The notes beneath the pieces are model-generated. The model saw nothing but the letters and a program-made list of their open reading frames with translations. It was not told where the DNA came from and did not search any database. The position numbers and the translations under genes were made by a program. A DNA stretch of 64,000 nt from Actinomycetota bacterium (lineage in GTDB: Bacteria; Actinomycetota; Actinomycetes; Propionibacteriales; Propionibacteriaceae): positions 1 to 64,000 of the forward strand of contig JAIUOS010000003.1 of the NCBI GenBank assembly GCA_020161755.1, read 5' to 3'. Of this stretch, positions 26,096 to 34,598 are shown piece by piece; the first letter of the stretch is position 1; each line of letters begins with the position of its first letter.

Positions 26096-26763
26096 CCCCA
26101 CAGGTGTTCGTCGGCCTCGTGCTGGCGGTGTCGGTCGCGGTCGGCCTGTGCGTCACCGCGTGGCTGCGGCGGGGCCGGCACCGGCGGCCCGACGAGCAGG
26201 ACCTGCCGCGGCGGTCCTTCCTCTGGGTCGCGTTGCTCACGCCGGTGGCGGCGACCGTGGCCGCGATCGGGCTGGTGAGCCGCTGGCCGATCGGGGTGGC
26301 TGCCGGACCTGTGCTGTTCGTCCTGGGCTGGGTGCTCGCGGCCGGTGTGGACGCCGACGTGGGCCGCCTGCCGAACCGGCTCACCGTGCCGCTGGCGGGA
26401 ACGGCCCTCGTCTGGGGGGTGGCGCTGGCGGCCGTCCGCGGTGACGTCGGGGCCGGGGTGCGGACGGTCCTGGGGGCGGTCGCGCTCGGTGGCGCCTACC
26501 TGGCGTTGATGGCGTTGTCCGGACTGGTCACCGGCCACGGCGGCGGCCTGGGTGCCGGCGACGCGAAGCTGGCGCTCAGCATCGGTGCCGTCCTGGGCTG
26601 GTTCAGCTGGGGGAGCATCCTGGGCGGGTTCCTGCTCGCCTTCGTCCTGGGCGCGGCCCAGGCACTGGTCCTGGTGGTGGCCCGGCGCGCCCGCCGGAGC
26701 GACGCGTTCAGCTTCGGCCCGGCCATGGCGTTCGGCGCTGCCCTCGCCCTCGTCGTGGCGTGA
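26092..26763 (+). CDS. tadV: Type IV prepilin peptidase (TadV/CpaA-like)
   Basis: A 223-residue A24-family aspartic protease with about six membrane helices. The two catalytic aspartates are in VDADVGRLPNRLTVP (about residue 84) and GLGAGDAKLALSIGA (the GxGD motif, about residue 153). It removes the leader of Flp, TadE and, by prediction, the TadE half of the fusion protein. It lacks the N-terminal methylase domain of PilD-type enzymes, as usual for TadV. GTG start in a 4-nt overlap with the DUF192 gene. Confidence 0.9.
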   Translation: MTPQVFVGLVLAVSVAVGLCVTAWLRRGRHRRPDEQDLPRRSFLWVALLTPVAATVAAIGLVSRWPIGVAAGPVLFVLGWVLAAGVDADVGRLPNRLTVPLAGTALVWGVALAAVRGDVGAGVRTVLGAVALGGAYLALMALSGLVTGHGGGLGAGDAKLALSIGAVLGWFSWGSILGGFLLAFVLGAAQALVLVVARRARRSDAFSFGPAMAFGAALALVVA

Positions 26764-26771
26764 GCAGATCC

Positions 26772-26785
26772 GGGACCTAGGGCCC
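26772..26785. promoter_or_regulatory. Candidate regulator site GGGACCTAGGGCCC upstream of the large pilin-like gene
   Basis: A near-palindrome sharing GGGACCTnnGGCC with 23106-23118. A further GGGACC is at 26795-26800 and GCTCTGGG at 26804. The 82-nt gap after tadV is the only sizeable break in the second half of the Tad locus, so it may hold a separate promoter. Confidence 0.3.
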
Positions 26786-26845
26786 AGTGCAGCCGGGACC
26801 ATGCGCTCTGGGCGAGGGCCCTGCGGCGCACCCAGGATTGACCTC

Positions 26846-28345
26846 ATGATCGTTGAGGTTGACCACACCCCCGCCACGAGGACGCGTTCGCAACGCGGCG
26901 TGGCCACGGTCGAGTTCGCGGGGATCATCTTCGTCGTGATGGTGATCATGTCCGGCGTGGTCAGCCGCATGGACGCCACCCCCTATCCCTCCGCGTTCTG
27001 GTGGGGCGTCTGCAAGGCCTACAGCACCGCTCCCGGCGTCACCGGCATCCAGTGCGGCACCCCACCCTCGGGTGATCCGGCCAACCCCGACAACCCGGCC
27101 GCCGAGGACCGGGCCGACGACCTGAACATCGCCTGCGTCGCCAGCCAGACCAACCGCACCGACGGCATCAACGTGGTCGTCTACGGCATCCGGGTCGGCG
27201 AGGGCGGCACCGACGAGATCAGGATCAACGCCGACGGCACCGCGACCGTCACCCTCAGCCAGACCACCGAGGCGGGCGTCGAGGCGGCCATCGCCAACGG
27301 CTCCCTCAAGGGCAGCGTGTACGCGGTCGGGAACGGCGAACTGAAGTACACCTACAACTTCCCCGACGCCGCGTCGGCCAAGAAGTTCCTCGACGAGCGC
27401 CGCAACGTCCTCAACCGGGTCACCGACACGGTGATCCCCGGCGCCCAGACCCTCAACGAGCTCTCCACCCGCCTGGGCAACTGGATGGGCGAGAACATTG
27501 GCGACAAGATGCCGTGGGTCAGCGACGCAGACCGGGCCGCGAACGACCAGGAGCGCGCCAACAACACCGCGGACGCGATCAGCATCGCCGTCGGCGCGAA
27601 GGCCAACGCCTCCGGCAAGGTCGGCACGGGCGACATCAAGGGCCAGGCCGAGATCGAGCTGAGCGCCAAGGGCGAGGCGCTGGTCAACTTCGACTCCAGC
27701 AAGGGGTCCTCGTTCACCGGCACCGTCGAGGGCAAGCTGAGCGCCGGCGTGAGCGCGAAGTTCGGCGATCCGAAGAACGGTGTCGGCGCACTGTTCGGGG
27801 TGAGCGCCCAAGGCGGCGCGAAGGGCGGCTACAAGGTGGTCTTCGACTCCGACGGCAACCCCACCCAGCTGGTCCTGACGCGGGAGCTGACCGGCCAGGC
27901 CGTCGGTGACGCGACCCTCCAGGCCGGCACCGCGAAGCTGCCCGGCGCGAAGGGCGGTGTCGGCGGGATCTGGGCGACGACCTGGACCCTCGACCTCTCC
28001 GATCCGGCGAACCGTGCTGCCTTCGACGCCACGTTCACCGTCGGCTCGGTCAGCGCCGGCGACTACACCGGTGCGGTTGCGCTGCCGAACCTGTCCATGA
28101 CGCCGGAACAGATCTCGAAGTGGCTCACCCTGGCCGACCGGATCGACGCCGACAGCTACGAGGCGAACTACAAGTATGTCCTCGCCAGCGGCTCCGTCAG
28201 TCCCAGCGACAAGGACTACGAGCTCAAGGAGGGGGTGTTCGGGGCCGGCCTGACCATCACCGAGACCAGCCGTATGCTGAACAGCGCCACGGGACGCGAC
28301 CACCGCACCGGCGGGCCCGAGGTGCCGCTGGCCACCTGCGAGTGA
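26846..28345 (+). CDS. Large prepilin-like protein of unknown type
   Basis: The 499-residue protein has a TadE/Flp-type N-terminus. A basic leader ends TRSQRG, then VATVEFAGIIFVVMVIMSGVV, with glutamate at mature +5 exactly as in the pilins of this locus. The remaining about 450 residues are extracytoplasmic by prediction and unlike TadE or TadG. A Cys-containing, Pro/Asp-rich segment comes first. Regions rich in alternating Gly/Ala/Lys/Thr (GKVGTGDIKGQAEIELSAKG, FTGTVEGKLSAGVSAKFG) follow and look like beta-strand repeats. I do not recognise the domain. A tip or adhesin-like pseudopilin carried by the Flp machinery is my inference. ATG 26846 is chosen because it gives a proper leader; its ribosome-binding site (AGGA) is weak. 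Confidence 0.8.
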   Translation: MIVEVDHTPATRTRSQRGVATVEFAGIIFVVMVIMSGVVSRMDATPYPSAFWWGVCKAYSTAPGVTGIQCGTPPSGDPANPDNPAAEDRADDLNIACVASQTNRTDGINVVVYGIRVGEGGTDEIRINADGTATVTLSQTTEAGVEAAIANGSLKGSVYAVGNGELKYTYNFPDAASAKKFLDERRNVLNRVTDTVIPGAQTLNELSTRLGNWMGENIGDKMPWVSDADRAANDQERANNTADAISIAVGAKANASGKVGTGDIKGQAEIELSAKGEALVNFDSSKGSSFTGTVEGKLSAGVSAKFGDPKNGVGALFGVSAQGGAKGGYKVVFDSDGNPTQLVLTRELTGQAVGDATLQAGTAKLPGAKGGVGGIWATTWTLDLSDPANRAAFDATFTVGSVSAGDYTGAVALPNLSMTPEQISKWLTLADRIDADSYEANYKYVLASGSVSPSDKDYELKEGVFGAGLTITETSRMLNSATGRDHRTGGPEVPLATCE

Positions 28346-28392
28346 TCGTGGCAGCAACACGTGTTCCTCGATCGCGGGAAAGGACATCGACG

Positions 28393-29031
28393 ATGCGGGG
28401 TTTCCTGACCGCCCTTGTGGTGGGCACGCTCGCGGCAGCGCTGGGCGGGTGCACCGGTGGGACGCCGGCATCGTCCGGCCCGGCGACCACTGCCGGCACC
28501 CCGGCCGCGAGCGCGAGCGCCGCGGTGCCCGACGGCTACACGCGGCGCACCGGCGACCACTTCCGGGTGGACGTCCCGTCCGGCTGGAGCGACATCGCCG
28601 CCGACGCCCGTTCCTACCCGGAGGCCGCCCTGGAGGTGGGTGTCCCGTTCACCGGCCAGCCGACGCTGCAACCCCGGCTCGTGGTCTGGGTCGACCGGTC
28701 GGACAACCTGGGCACCGCCACGTCCCAGGCGCAGCTCACCGAGACCAGGATCCGCTCCGAGATCGCCGGGGTGAAGGTCGGGGACATCACCGAGGCGAGC
28801 GTGGCCGGTGCGGTCAGCGCGGTGTGGTTCGAGTACAGCTACCACATGGACGAGGCCACCTCGAAGCAGGACACCATCCTCGAGGCCGCCGACTACCGCA
28901 TCCGTGACCTCACCGTGCAGGTCGACGGCAAGCCGCAGTTCGGCTTCCGCTACAGCGCGGAGGCGAACGCGTTCGACGAGAGCGTCTGGGCGACGATGCT
29001 GTCGAGCATCGTCGTGAGTTCCGACGGCTGA
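28393..29031 (+). CDS. Lipoprotein downstream of the Tad locus
   Basis: A 212-residue lipoprotein with signal peptide MRGFLTALVVGTLAAALGGC and a Ser/Thr/Ala-rich linker. A single domain follows, beginning YTRRTGDHFRVDVPSGWSDIA, of a general PsbP/LpqN-like look (short lipoproteins with a DFxVxxPxGW start). GAAAGGA lies about 10 nt before the ATG. It follows the large pilin-like gene by 47 nt in the same direction and is probably co-expressed. Function unknown. Confidence 0.75.
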   Translation: MRGFLTALVVGTLAAALGGCTGGTPASSGPATTAGTPAASASAAVPDGYTRRTGDHFRVDVPSGWSDIAADARSYPEAALEVGVPFTGQPTLQPRLVVWVDRSDNLGTATSQAQLTETRIRSEIAGVKVGDITEASVAGAVSAVWFEYSYHMDEATSKQDTILEAADYRIRDLTVQVDGKPQFGFRYSAEANAFDESVWATMLSSIVVSSDG

Positions 29032-29033
29032 GG

Positions 29034-29498
29034 ATGGGCGGGGTGCGCAGGATCTCCTGGGGCAGTGCGGTGATCGGCGGGCTGCTCGGGCTGGCGCTGG
29101 TGCTGCTGTTCGTCTACGTCGTCGCGGAGCCGATGCTGGCCGGGCTGTCCCGGCTGGGCAGCATCATCAGCGTGGGCACGATGGTCCTCGTGCTCGCGCT
29201 GCTGCGGGTGGTGGCGGGCATGTGGACCGCCCAGCTGGTGCGGCGCCGCTACGAGGTGCTGCACCGCACCGAATTCCTGCCGACGGCGCTCGTGGCCGCG
29301 GTCATCGGGTGGGCGCTCTACAGTGCCCTCGTGCTCGTCGCCGCCGGGCCGATGGGCACCGCCGTCGATGTCGGACGGCTGTTCCTCGACGTCCTGCAGT
29401 GGCTGTTCGAGTACGGCATCGGCGCCTTCCTGGTCTCGCCCCGCCTGCCGGCGGCGCGTCCCGGTCCGGCGGCGAACGTCCAGCGCCGGCGGCGCTGA
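29034..29498 (+). CDS. Small polytopic membrane protein, unknown function
   Basis: A 154-residue protein with about four hydrophobic helices (about 11-31, 40-62, 83-103, 115-135) and a basic C-terminal tail. No family is recognised. It starts 2 nt after the lipoprotein stop, so the two are likely translated together. It converges on the DUF3592 gene with only 4 nt between stop codons; a small hairpin with CTGAG arms contains both stops and may end both transcripts. Confidence 0.65.
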   Translation: MGGVRRISWGSAVIGGLLGLALVLLFVYVVAEPMLAGLSRLGSIISVGTMVLVLALLRVVAGMWTAQLVRRRYEVLHRTEFLPTALVAAVIGWALYSALVLVAAGPMGTAVDVGRLFLDVLQWLFEYGIGAFLVSPRLPAARPGPAANVQRRRR

Positions 29499-29502
29499 GG
29501 GC

Positions 29503-29934
29503 TCAGCCCGCCCAGCGGGCGGCGAACCAGTACAGGAACAGGCCGATCCCCACGCTGAGGGCGATGCCGAACAGGTTCGTGACGACACGGCCGGTCAGCG
29601 GACCCGGGACGACCTCGGCCGAGCCTGCGGGGTCGGCCGGGTCGAACCAGACCGGCAGGGTTCCGCCCGGCTCGGGGCAGGCGTCGACGGGCTCGGAATT
29701 CCGGAAGCGTCGGTTGTTCCCGCTGCCGTCGGCGAACTCGACCAGGGGCGTCCGGGTGGTCGCCATGCCTTCGCCCGCGGACTCGTAGCCGAGTTCGACC
29801 TGGAGCACCCGGCCGGTCGTGGTGGCGCCGCCGCGGCGGCGACGAGCGCCGGCGAGCAGTCGCGCCAGGTTCACCACGCAGAGCAGGCCGCAGCCGAACA
29901 GCGCGACCAGACCGATGACCAGCCAGACCGGCAC
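29503..29934 (-). CDS. DUF3592-like membrane protein
   Basis: A 143-residue protein with a transmembrane helix near each end (about 4-28 and 118-138) flanking a soluble domain. The domain, GRVLQVELGYES..TPLVEFADGSGNNRRFRNS, then DPADPAGSAEVVPG, matches the DUF3592 pattern of small membrane proteins with an extracytoplasmic beta domain. Function is unknown. It is separated by 40 nt from the upstream membrane-protein gene and probably shares its transcript. Confidence 0.65.
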   Translation of the reverse strand: MPVWLVIGLVALFGCGLLCVVNLARLLAGARRRRGGATTTGRVLQVELGYESAGEGMATTRTPLVEFADGSGNNRRFRNSEPVDACPEPGGTLPVWFDPADPAGSAEVVPGPLTGRVVTNLFGIALSVGIGLFLYWFAARWAG

Positions 29935-29974
29935 GGGGCCTCCTCCGCTCGCAGGGCGTCCGTCGTCCTCGACT

Positions 29975-30868
29975 CTAGCGAGCAGCCCTCGCCGGGTCGG
30001 GGACGGACAGCGCGGCCAGCGTCACGAACACCAGACCGGTGACACCGATCGCCAGCAGCGGGGACGCCATCGGCGCCACCGTGAGCGAGACGATCGAACC
30101 GGCGACGGTGGCCACGTCCTCCCCGACGCGCTGGAGCAGTGCCTGCGCACCCCACCCCAGGACGCCGCCGAACAGCAGCGCCCAGCCGAGCAGGCACGCG
30201 CCGAGCGTGATCAGGCCGGTGCGGACGCCGGGCCACGTCCAGACGGCGAGCACGGCCAGCGCCAGCGCCAGCCACGGCAGCCAGCCGGAGAGCGCGTCGA
30301 GTACCCGATACCCGGTCTGGAGCCCAGGCAGCAGGGCCGGGTCGACCGTGACCAGGGTGATGCCGCCACTCACCTGCGGCAGCCGGTCCAGGAACGGGAC
30401 GCCGGCGGCGGTCAGTCGTTCCTTGAGCGCGTCCGCGAACGGGGCGAACCGCAGCTGCACCTGGCCGTCGACCACCTGGAGGCGTCCGGGGTCGTCGGTG
30501 AGCAGCGAGACGAGTTCGTCGTGCGCGAGGCGCAGTCCGGCCGTGGTCGCGTCCGCGAACAGGTCACTGCCCGCCGCCTCGGTGACCACGCGTCCGACCA
30601 GCGCGGTGAGCAGGCGGTTCTCGCCGAAGCCCAGCTGCTGCACCACCGCGTCGGTCAGGCGTCGGGTGAGCACCTCCTGCACGGGCTGGCTGCTCACGAC
30701 GGGGGAGTAGGTGGCGACGAACGCATCGGTGTCGCCGACCAGTTCGTGCGCGCGGTCGGCCACCACGCCCAGGCAGGCGGCCAGCCCGGCGAGCAGGGCC
30801 AGGAGGACGGCGACCGCCGTCCGGGCCGCGTTCAGCCCTCGCCCACCACTTCGGCCAGCTCCAGCCAC
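29975..30868 (-). CDS. Membrane protein with large extracytoplasmic domain, unknown function
   Basis: A 297-residue protein with an N-terminal helix (about 14-38), a helical domain of about 160 residues, then three C-terminal helices. The middle domain has alpha-helical sequence with VVSSQPVQEVLTRRLTDAVVQQ. I recognise the general architecture from actinobacterial integral membrane proteins but no named family. The GTG start at 30868 has GGAGG about 5 nt upstream and overlaps the end of the ABC-F gene by 37 nt, unusually long, so a later start is possible. It is probably transcribed with the ABC-F gene. Confidence 0.6.
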   Translation of the reverse strand: MAGAGRSGGRGLNAARTAVAVLLALLAGLAACLGVVADRAHELVGDTDAFVATYSPVVSSQPVQEVLTRRLTDAVVQQLGFGENRLLTALVGRVVTEAAGSDLFADATTAGLRLAHDELVSLLTDDPGRLQVVDGQVQLRFAPFADALKERLTAAGVPFLDRLPQVSGGITLVTVDPALLPGLQTGYRVLDALSGWLPWLALALAVLAVWTWPGVRTGLITLGACLLGWALLFGGVLGWGAQALLQRVGEDVATVAGSIVSLTVAPMASPLLAIGVTGLVFVTLAALSVPDPARAAR

Positions 30869-32709
30869 TGCCCCTCCAGCTCCTCCTGGCGCGCCAGCTC
30901 GGAGTCGAGGTGTTCGCCCAGTGCGACCAGTCTCTCGTAATCGGCGGCGTGGGTGGCCAGCTGTGCGTGAAGTTCCTCGATGCGGGCGCCGGTCTTCTCC
31001 AGCTGCGACTCCACCCGGGCGAGGTCCTTGCGGGCCTGGCGCTGGCGGGCGGCGTCGGAGGCGGAGGGACGGGGGCCTTCGGGACGCGTCCGGCCTCGTT
31101 CGTCGCCCGGGCGCTCCTCAGTGACCTTCCTGGCGCGACGGCGTTCCAGGTACTCCTCGACGCCGCCGGGCAGCAGTACGCAGCTGCCGTCGCCGAGCAG
31201 CGCGTACTGCACGTCACAGGTGCGCTCGAGGAAGTAGCGGTCGTGAGAGACCACCAGCAGCGTGCCGGGCCAGCTGTCGAGGTAGTCCTCGATCACGGTG
31301 AGGGTGTCGATGTCGAGGTCGTTGGTGGGCTCGTCCAGCAGCAGCACGTTCGGCTCGCTCAGCAGCAGCCGCAGGAACTGGAGCCGGCGCCGCTCGCCGC
31401 CGGACAGCTCCCCGATCCGGGTCACCAGCCGCTGGCCGGAGAAGCCGAAGTCCTCCAACAGGCTGGACGCGGACGCGTCGCGTCCGGTCGCCAGGCGCAC
31501 CTGGTTCTGGAGCCGCTGCACCGACTCCAGCACGCGCTCGGTGTCGTCCAGCTCGGTGACCGCCTGTTCCTCGGCGCGCTGGCGCGCCCCGCGTCGAGAC
31601 TCGCGCTCGTCCTGACGCTCCGCGCCCGGACGACCACTCGTCTGGGAGAGGTGGCCGACGCGCAGGGTGCGTCCCTGCTTGACCTTGCCCTGCTGCGGCG
31701 CCACCTCGCCGGTCAGCAGCCGGAGCAGGGTGGTCTTGCCCGAACCGTTCACGCCGACGATGCCGATGCGGTCGCCCGGCCCGATCGAGAGGTCGAGGTG
31801 GTCGACGAGCACCCGTCCGTCCGGGATGGCGTAGCTCACGCCGTGCAGGTCGAACACGTCCTTGCCCAGCCGGGCGGTGGCGAACTCGCGCAGCGCCATC
31901 GTGTCGCGGGCGGGCGGCTCGTCCCGGATCAGCACGTTGGCGGCGTCGATCCGGAACTTCGGCTTGCTGGTGCGCGCGGGCGGGCCGCGGCGCAGCCAGG
32001 CGAGCTCCTTGCGCAGCAGGTTCTGCCGGCGGGACTCGTTCGCGGCGGCCTGCCGGACGCGCTCGGCGCGGGCCAGCACGTACGCCGCGTAGCCGCCGTC
32101 GTAGGCGTCGACGACCGCGTCGTGCACCTCCCACACCCGGTTGCAGACCGCGTCGAGGAACCAGCGGTCGTGGCTGACCACGAGCATCGCGGTGCCGGCG
32201 GCCTGGAGCAGGTTGAGGTGCGCGGCCAGCCAGGCGACCGCCTCCACGTCGAGGTGGTTGGTGGGCTCGTCGAGCACCAGCAGGTCGTGGCCGGCCAGCA
32301 GCACCCGGGCCAGGCTCACCCGGCGCCGCTCGCCGCCACTGAGTTCGGCGACCGGCCGGGCCAGGTCGATGGTGCCGAGCAGGTGCGTGACCACCGCGCG
32401 CTTGGCGGCGTCCGCGGCCCACACGTGGTCGGCACGTCCGCCGACCACGACGTCACGGACGCTGGCGTTCTCGGCGAAGTCCTCCACCTGGCCCAGGTGG
32501 CCGATGGACGCCGACCGGTTGCAAACGACCTGCCCGGTGTCGGGCTCGCGCTCACCGACCAGCAGCTGGAGCAGCGTCGACTTGCCGTCGCCGTTGCGTC
32601 CGACGACGCCGACCACGTCACCGGTGTCGAGGCCGAGGCTCACCCCGTCCAGCAGGATGCGCGTGCCGAAGGCGAGTGAGACCCGCTCGGCGTTGACCAG
32701 GTTCGCCAA
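30832..32709 (-). CDS. ABC-F family ATPase, Uup-like
   Basis: A 625-residue protein with two ABC domains: Walker A GRNGDGKST and GVNGSGKTT, signatures LSGGERRR twice, and Walker B LLVLDEPTNHLD and VLLLDEPTNDLD. They are joined by an interdomain linker. A C-terminal coiled coil (about 555-620) fits Uup-type proteins rather than antibiotic-resistance ABC-Fs. There are no membrane helices. ABC-F proteins act on ribosomes; Uup is linked to translation or DNA transposition effects in E. coli. The second domain has a basic insert of about 35 residues after GHLSQTSG. The apparent start is TTG with no obvious ribosome-binding site, 12 nt after the DUF4191 stop. Confidence 0.9.
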   Translation of the reverse strand: MANLVNAERVSLAFGTRILLDGVSLGLDTGDVVGVVGRNGDGKSTLLQLLVGEREPDTGQVVCNRSASIGHLGQVEDFAENASVRDVVVGGRADHVWAADAAKRAVVTHLLGTIDLARPVAELSGGERRRVSLARVLLAGHDLLVLDEPTNHLDVEAVAWLAAHLNLLQAAGTAMLVVSHDRWFLDAVCNRVWEVHDAVVDAYDGGYAAYVLARAERVRQAAANESRRQNLLRKELAWLRRGPPARTSKPKFRIDAANVLIRDEPPARDTMALREFATARLGKDVFDLHGVSYAIPDGRVLVDHLDLSIGPGDRIGIVGVNGSGKTTLLRLLTGEVAPQQGKVKQGRTLRVGHLSQTSGRPGAERQDERESRRGARQRAEEQAVTELDDTERVLESVQRLQNQVRLATGRDASASSLLEDFGFSGQRLVTRIGELSGGERRRLQFLRLLLSEPNVLLLDEPTNDLDIDTLTVIEDYLDSWPGTLLVVSHDRYFLERTCDVQYALLGDGSCVLLPGGVEEYLERRRARKVTEERPGDERGRTRPEGPRPSASDAARQRQARKDLARVESQLEKTGARIEELHAQLATHAADYERLVALGEHLDSELARQEELEGQWLELAEVVGEG

Positions 32710-32721
32710 GGGAGGGGGCGC

Positions 32722-33483
32722 TCAGCGTCCGCGCATCGCCCGGTTGACGCCCTTCGAGCTGGGCAGCGGGCCGCGCGGCATCGGCACCTTGGGCCGGACC
32801 GCGTCCAGCGCCTTCAGCCGGGCCTTCAGGTCGGTGACCTGGCTGGGCTCCAGCTTCTTGGGGAGCTTCTTGATGGTGTCGGCGAGCTTCGCCAGCGGCA
32901 CCTGGCCCTCGCCGTCCCCCATCACGATGGTGGTGACGACCACGCCGTAGGCGACCTGCTCGTGCTTCTTGGTCTCGGCGGCCAGCAGCGTCTTCACCCG
33001 GCTCGGGACGCCCTCGCCGATCAGCACGACGCCGCCCGGCCCGACCGCGCGGTGGATCACGTCCAGCTGGCGGGTGGCGGTGATCACCGGGCTGTAGAAC
33101 CACTTCTTCTTGTCCAGCATCGACAACGCGACCTCGGCCGAGCCGGGCTGGCCGGCGTAGCGGACGAAGGTGGCCTTCTTGGCGCGGTCGAGCAGCACCC
33201 ACAGCCCGGCGGTGATGCCGCTCATGACGCCGAGCAGCAGCCACGTCCACAGCGGCGGGAACAGCAGGCCGATGACCAGGCCGAGGACGACCAGGCCGAA
33301 GAAGACCACGCCGAGGTACAGGTTGAGCTTCGGGTCGGCCTCGGCGGTGACCTTGTAGGTCTGCCAAATCTGCTTGTACCACGGCCAGTCGCGCGGGTTC
33401 GTGGAGGACTTCTTCGCCAGCTTGGCCGCCTTGACTTCAGCCTTCTGCTGGGCGGCCAGCTCCTTGGCCTTCTCGCTCGCCAT
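32722..33483 (-). CDS. DUF4191 membrane protein
   Basis: A 253-residue actinobacterial protein that typically sits beside lipA. A Lys/Ala-rich N-terminus is followed by WPWYKQIWQTYKVTAEADPKL, two membrane helices (about 55-100) and a cytoplasmic domain with VVLIGEGVPSRVKTLLA. Function is unknown. Two adjacent ATGs (33486 and 33483) are possible starts; GGAG spacing favours the second. Either overlaps or abuts the lipA stop, so translation is coupled. Confidence 0.85.
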   Translation of the reverse strand: MASEKAKELAAQQKAEVKAAKLAKKSSTNPRDWPWYKQIWQTYKVTAEADPKLNLYLGVVFFGLVVLGLVIGLLFPPLWTWLLLGVMSGITAGLWVLLDRAKKATFVRYAGQPGSAEVALSMLDKKKWFYSPVITATRQLDVIHRAVGPGGVVLIGEGVPSRVKTLLAAETKKHEQVAYGVVVTTIVMGDGEGQVPLAKLADTIKKLPKKLEPSQVTDLKARLKALDAVRPKVPMPRGPLPSSKGVNRAMRGR

Positions 33484-34433
33484 CATGCACTCCGGGTCTC
33501 GTCGGGCGACTGCTGATCGCGGGCCGCCATGGCCTGCCGGTACAACCGGCCGGCTCGGTAGGAAGAACGTACCAATGGTCCGCTCAACACACCGACAAAG
33601 CCAATTCCGGTGGCCTCCTCGGCGAGCTCGTCGAACTCGGCCGGGGTGACCCAGCGGTCGATCGGGTGGTGGCGGACGGACGGGCGCAGGTACTGCGTGA
33701 TCGTCAGCAGCTCGGTGCCGGCGGCGTGCAGGTCGCGCATCGCCTCGCTGATCTCCTCGCGGGTCTCGCCCATGCCGAGGATCAGGTTCGACTTGGTGAC
33801 CAGGCCCTCCGCGCGCGCCCAGGTGAGCACCTGCAGCGACTTGTCGTAGCGGAAGCCGGGACGGATCTGCTTGAAGATGCGCGGCACGGTCTCGACGTTG
33901 TGGGCGAAGACCTCCGGGCGGGTGTCGAAGATCTGCTGGAGCAGCTCGCGGCGTCCGGAGAAGTCGGGGGCGAGCATCTCCACGCCCACCCCGGGGTTCA
34001 TCGCGTGGATCTGCCGGATGGTCTCGGCGTACAACCAGGCGCCCTCGTCGGCGAGGTCGTCGCGGCAGACACCGGTGACGGTGGCGTAGCGCAGGCCCAT
34101 CGTGCGCACGGACTCGGCGACCCGGACCGGCTCGGCGGTGTCGTACCCGGACGGCTTGCACGACTCGATCTGGCAGAAGTCGCAGCGTCGGGTGCAGGAG
34201 TCGCCGCCGATCAGGAAGGTGGCCTCGCGGTCCTGCCAGCACTCGAAGATGTTCGGGCAGCCGGCCTCCTGGCACACGGTGTGCAGGCCCTCGTCCTTCA
34301 CCAGCTGCTGGAGCTCGCGGTAGTCCGGGCCCATGGTGGCGGTGGTCTTGATCCACGACGGCTTGCGCTCGATCGGGGTCTGGGAGTTGCGGACCTCGAG
34401 GCGGAGCAGGCGTCGCGGCTGGGTGTCGGTCAC
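33483..34433 (-). CDS. lipA: Lipoyl synthase
   Basis: Radical-SAM enzyme that inserts two sulfur atoms into octanoyl groups on lipoyl domains. The 316-residue protein has both iron-sulfur cluster motifs: the auxiliary-cluster cysteines in [12 protein letters not shown] and the radical-SAM CTRRCDFC. The C-terminal RSSYRAG serine motif is present too. The GTG start lies 6 nt after TAGGAT on the minus strand, so it seems to be transcribed from its own leaderless promoter in spite of lying downstream of lipB. It supplies the cofactor for SucB nearby and for GcvH. Confidence 0.97.
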   Translation of the reverse strand: MTDTQPRRLLRLEVRNSQTPIERKPSWIKTTATMGPDYRELQQLVKDEGLHTVCQEAGCPNIFECWQDREATFLIGGDSCTRRCDFCQIESCKPSGYDTAEPVRVAESVRTMGLRYATVTGVCRDDLADEGAWLYAETIRQIHAMNPGVGVEMLAPDFSGRRELLQQIFDTRPEVFAHNVETVPRIFKQIRPGFRYDKSLQVLTWARAEGLVTKSNLILGMGETREEISEAMRDLHAAGTELLTITQYLRPSVRHHPIDRWVTPAEFDELAEEATGIGFVGVLSGPLVRSSYRAGRLYRQAMAARDQQSPDETRSA

Positions 34434-34439
34434 CCGGTC

Positions 34440-34445
34440 ATCCTA
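34440..34445 (-). promoter_or_regulatory. Predicted -10 box giving a leaderless lipA mRNA
   Basis: TAGGAT on the minus strand, then 6 nt and the GTG start at 34433. It lies just downstream of the 62-bp palindrome that separates it from lipB. Confidence 0.6.
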
Positions 34446-34525
34446 ACCGCCCTTGCCGCGCCGGACTCCGCCGCGTCCGGCCCGAACGCTCGCGGACGGA
34501 AACGCCCCCGTCCGCTTCGCCCTCC

Positions 34526-34587
34526 TCGCCACCGAATTGTCCCTTCGCCACCGGAATTCCGGTGGCGAAGGGACAATTCGGTGGCGA
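34526..34587. repeat. 62-bp perfect palindrome between lipB and lipA
   Basis: Two 31-base arms meet at an EcoRI-like centre (GGAATTCC). Each arm contains two copies of GGTGGCGA. It lies 12 nt after the lipB stop, so it could end lipB mRNA, and just before the lipA promoter. I could verify every base pair by reading both arms. Confidence 0.9.
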
Positions 34588-34598
34588 AGTTGGTCGGG

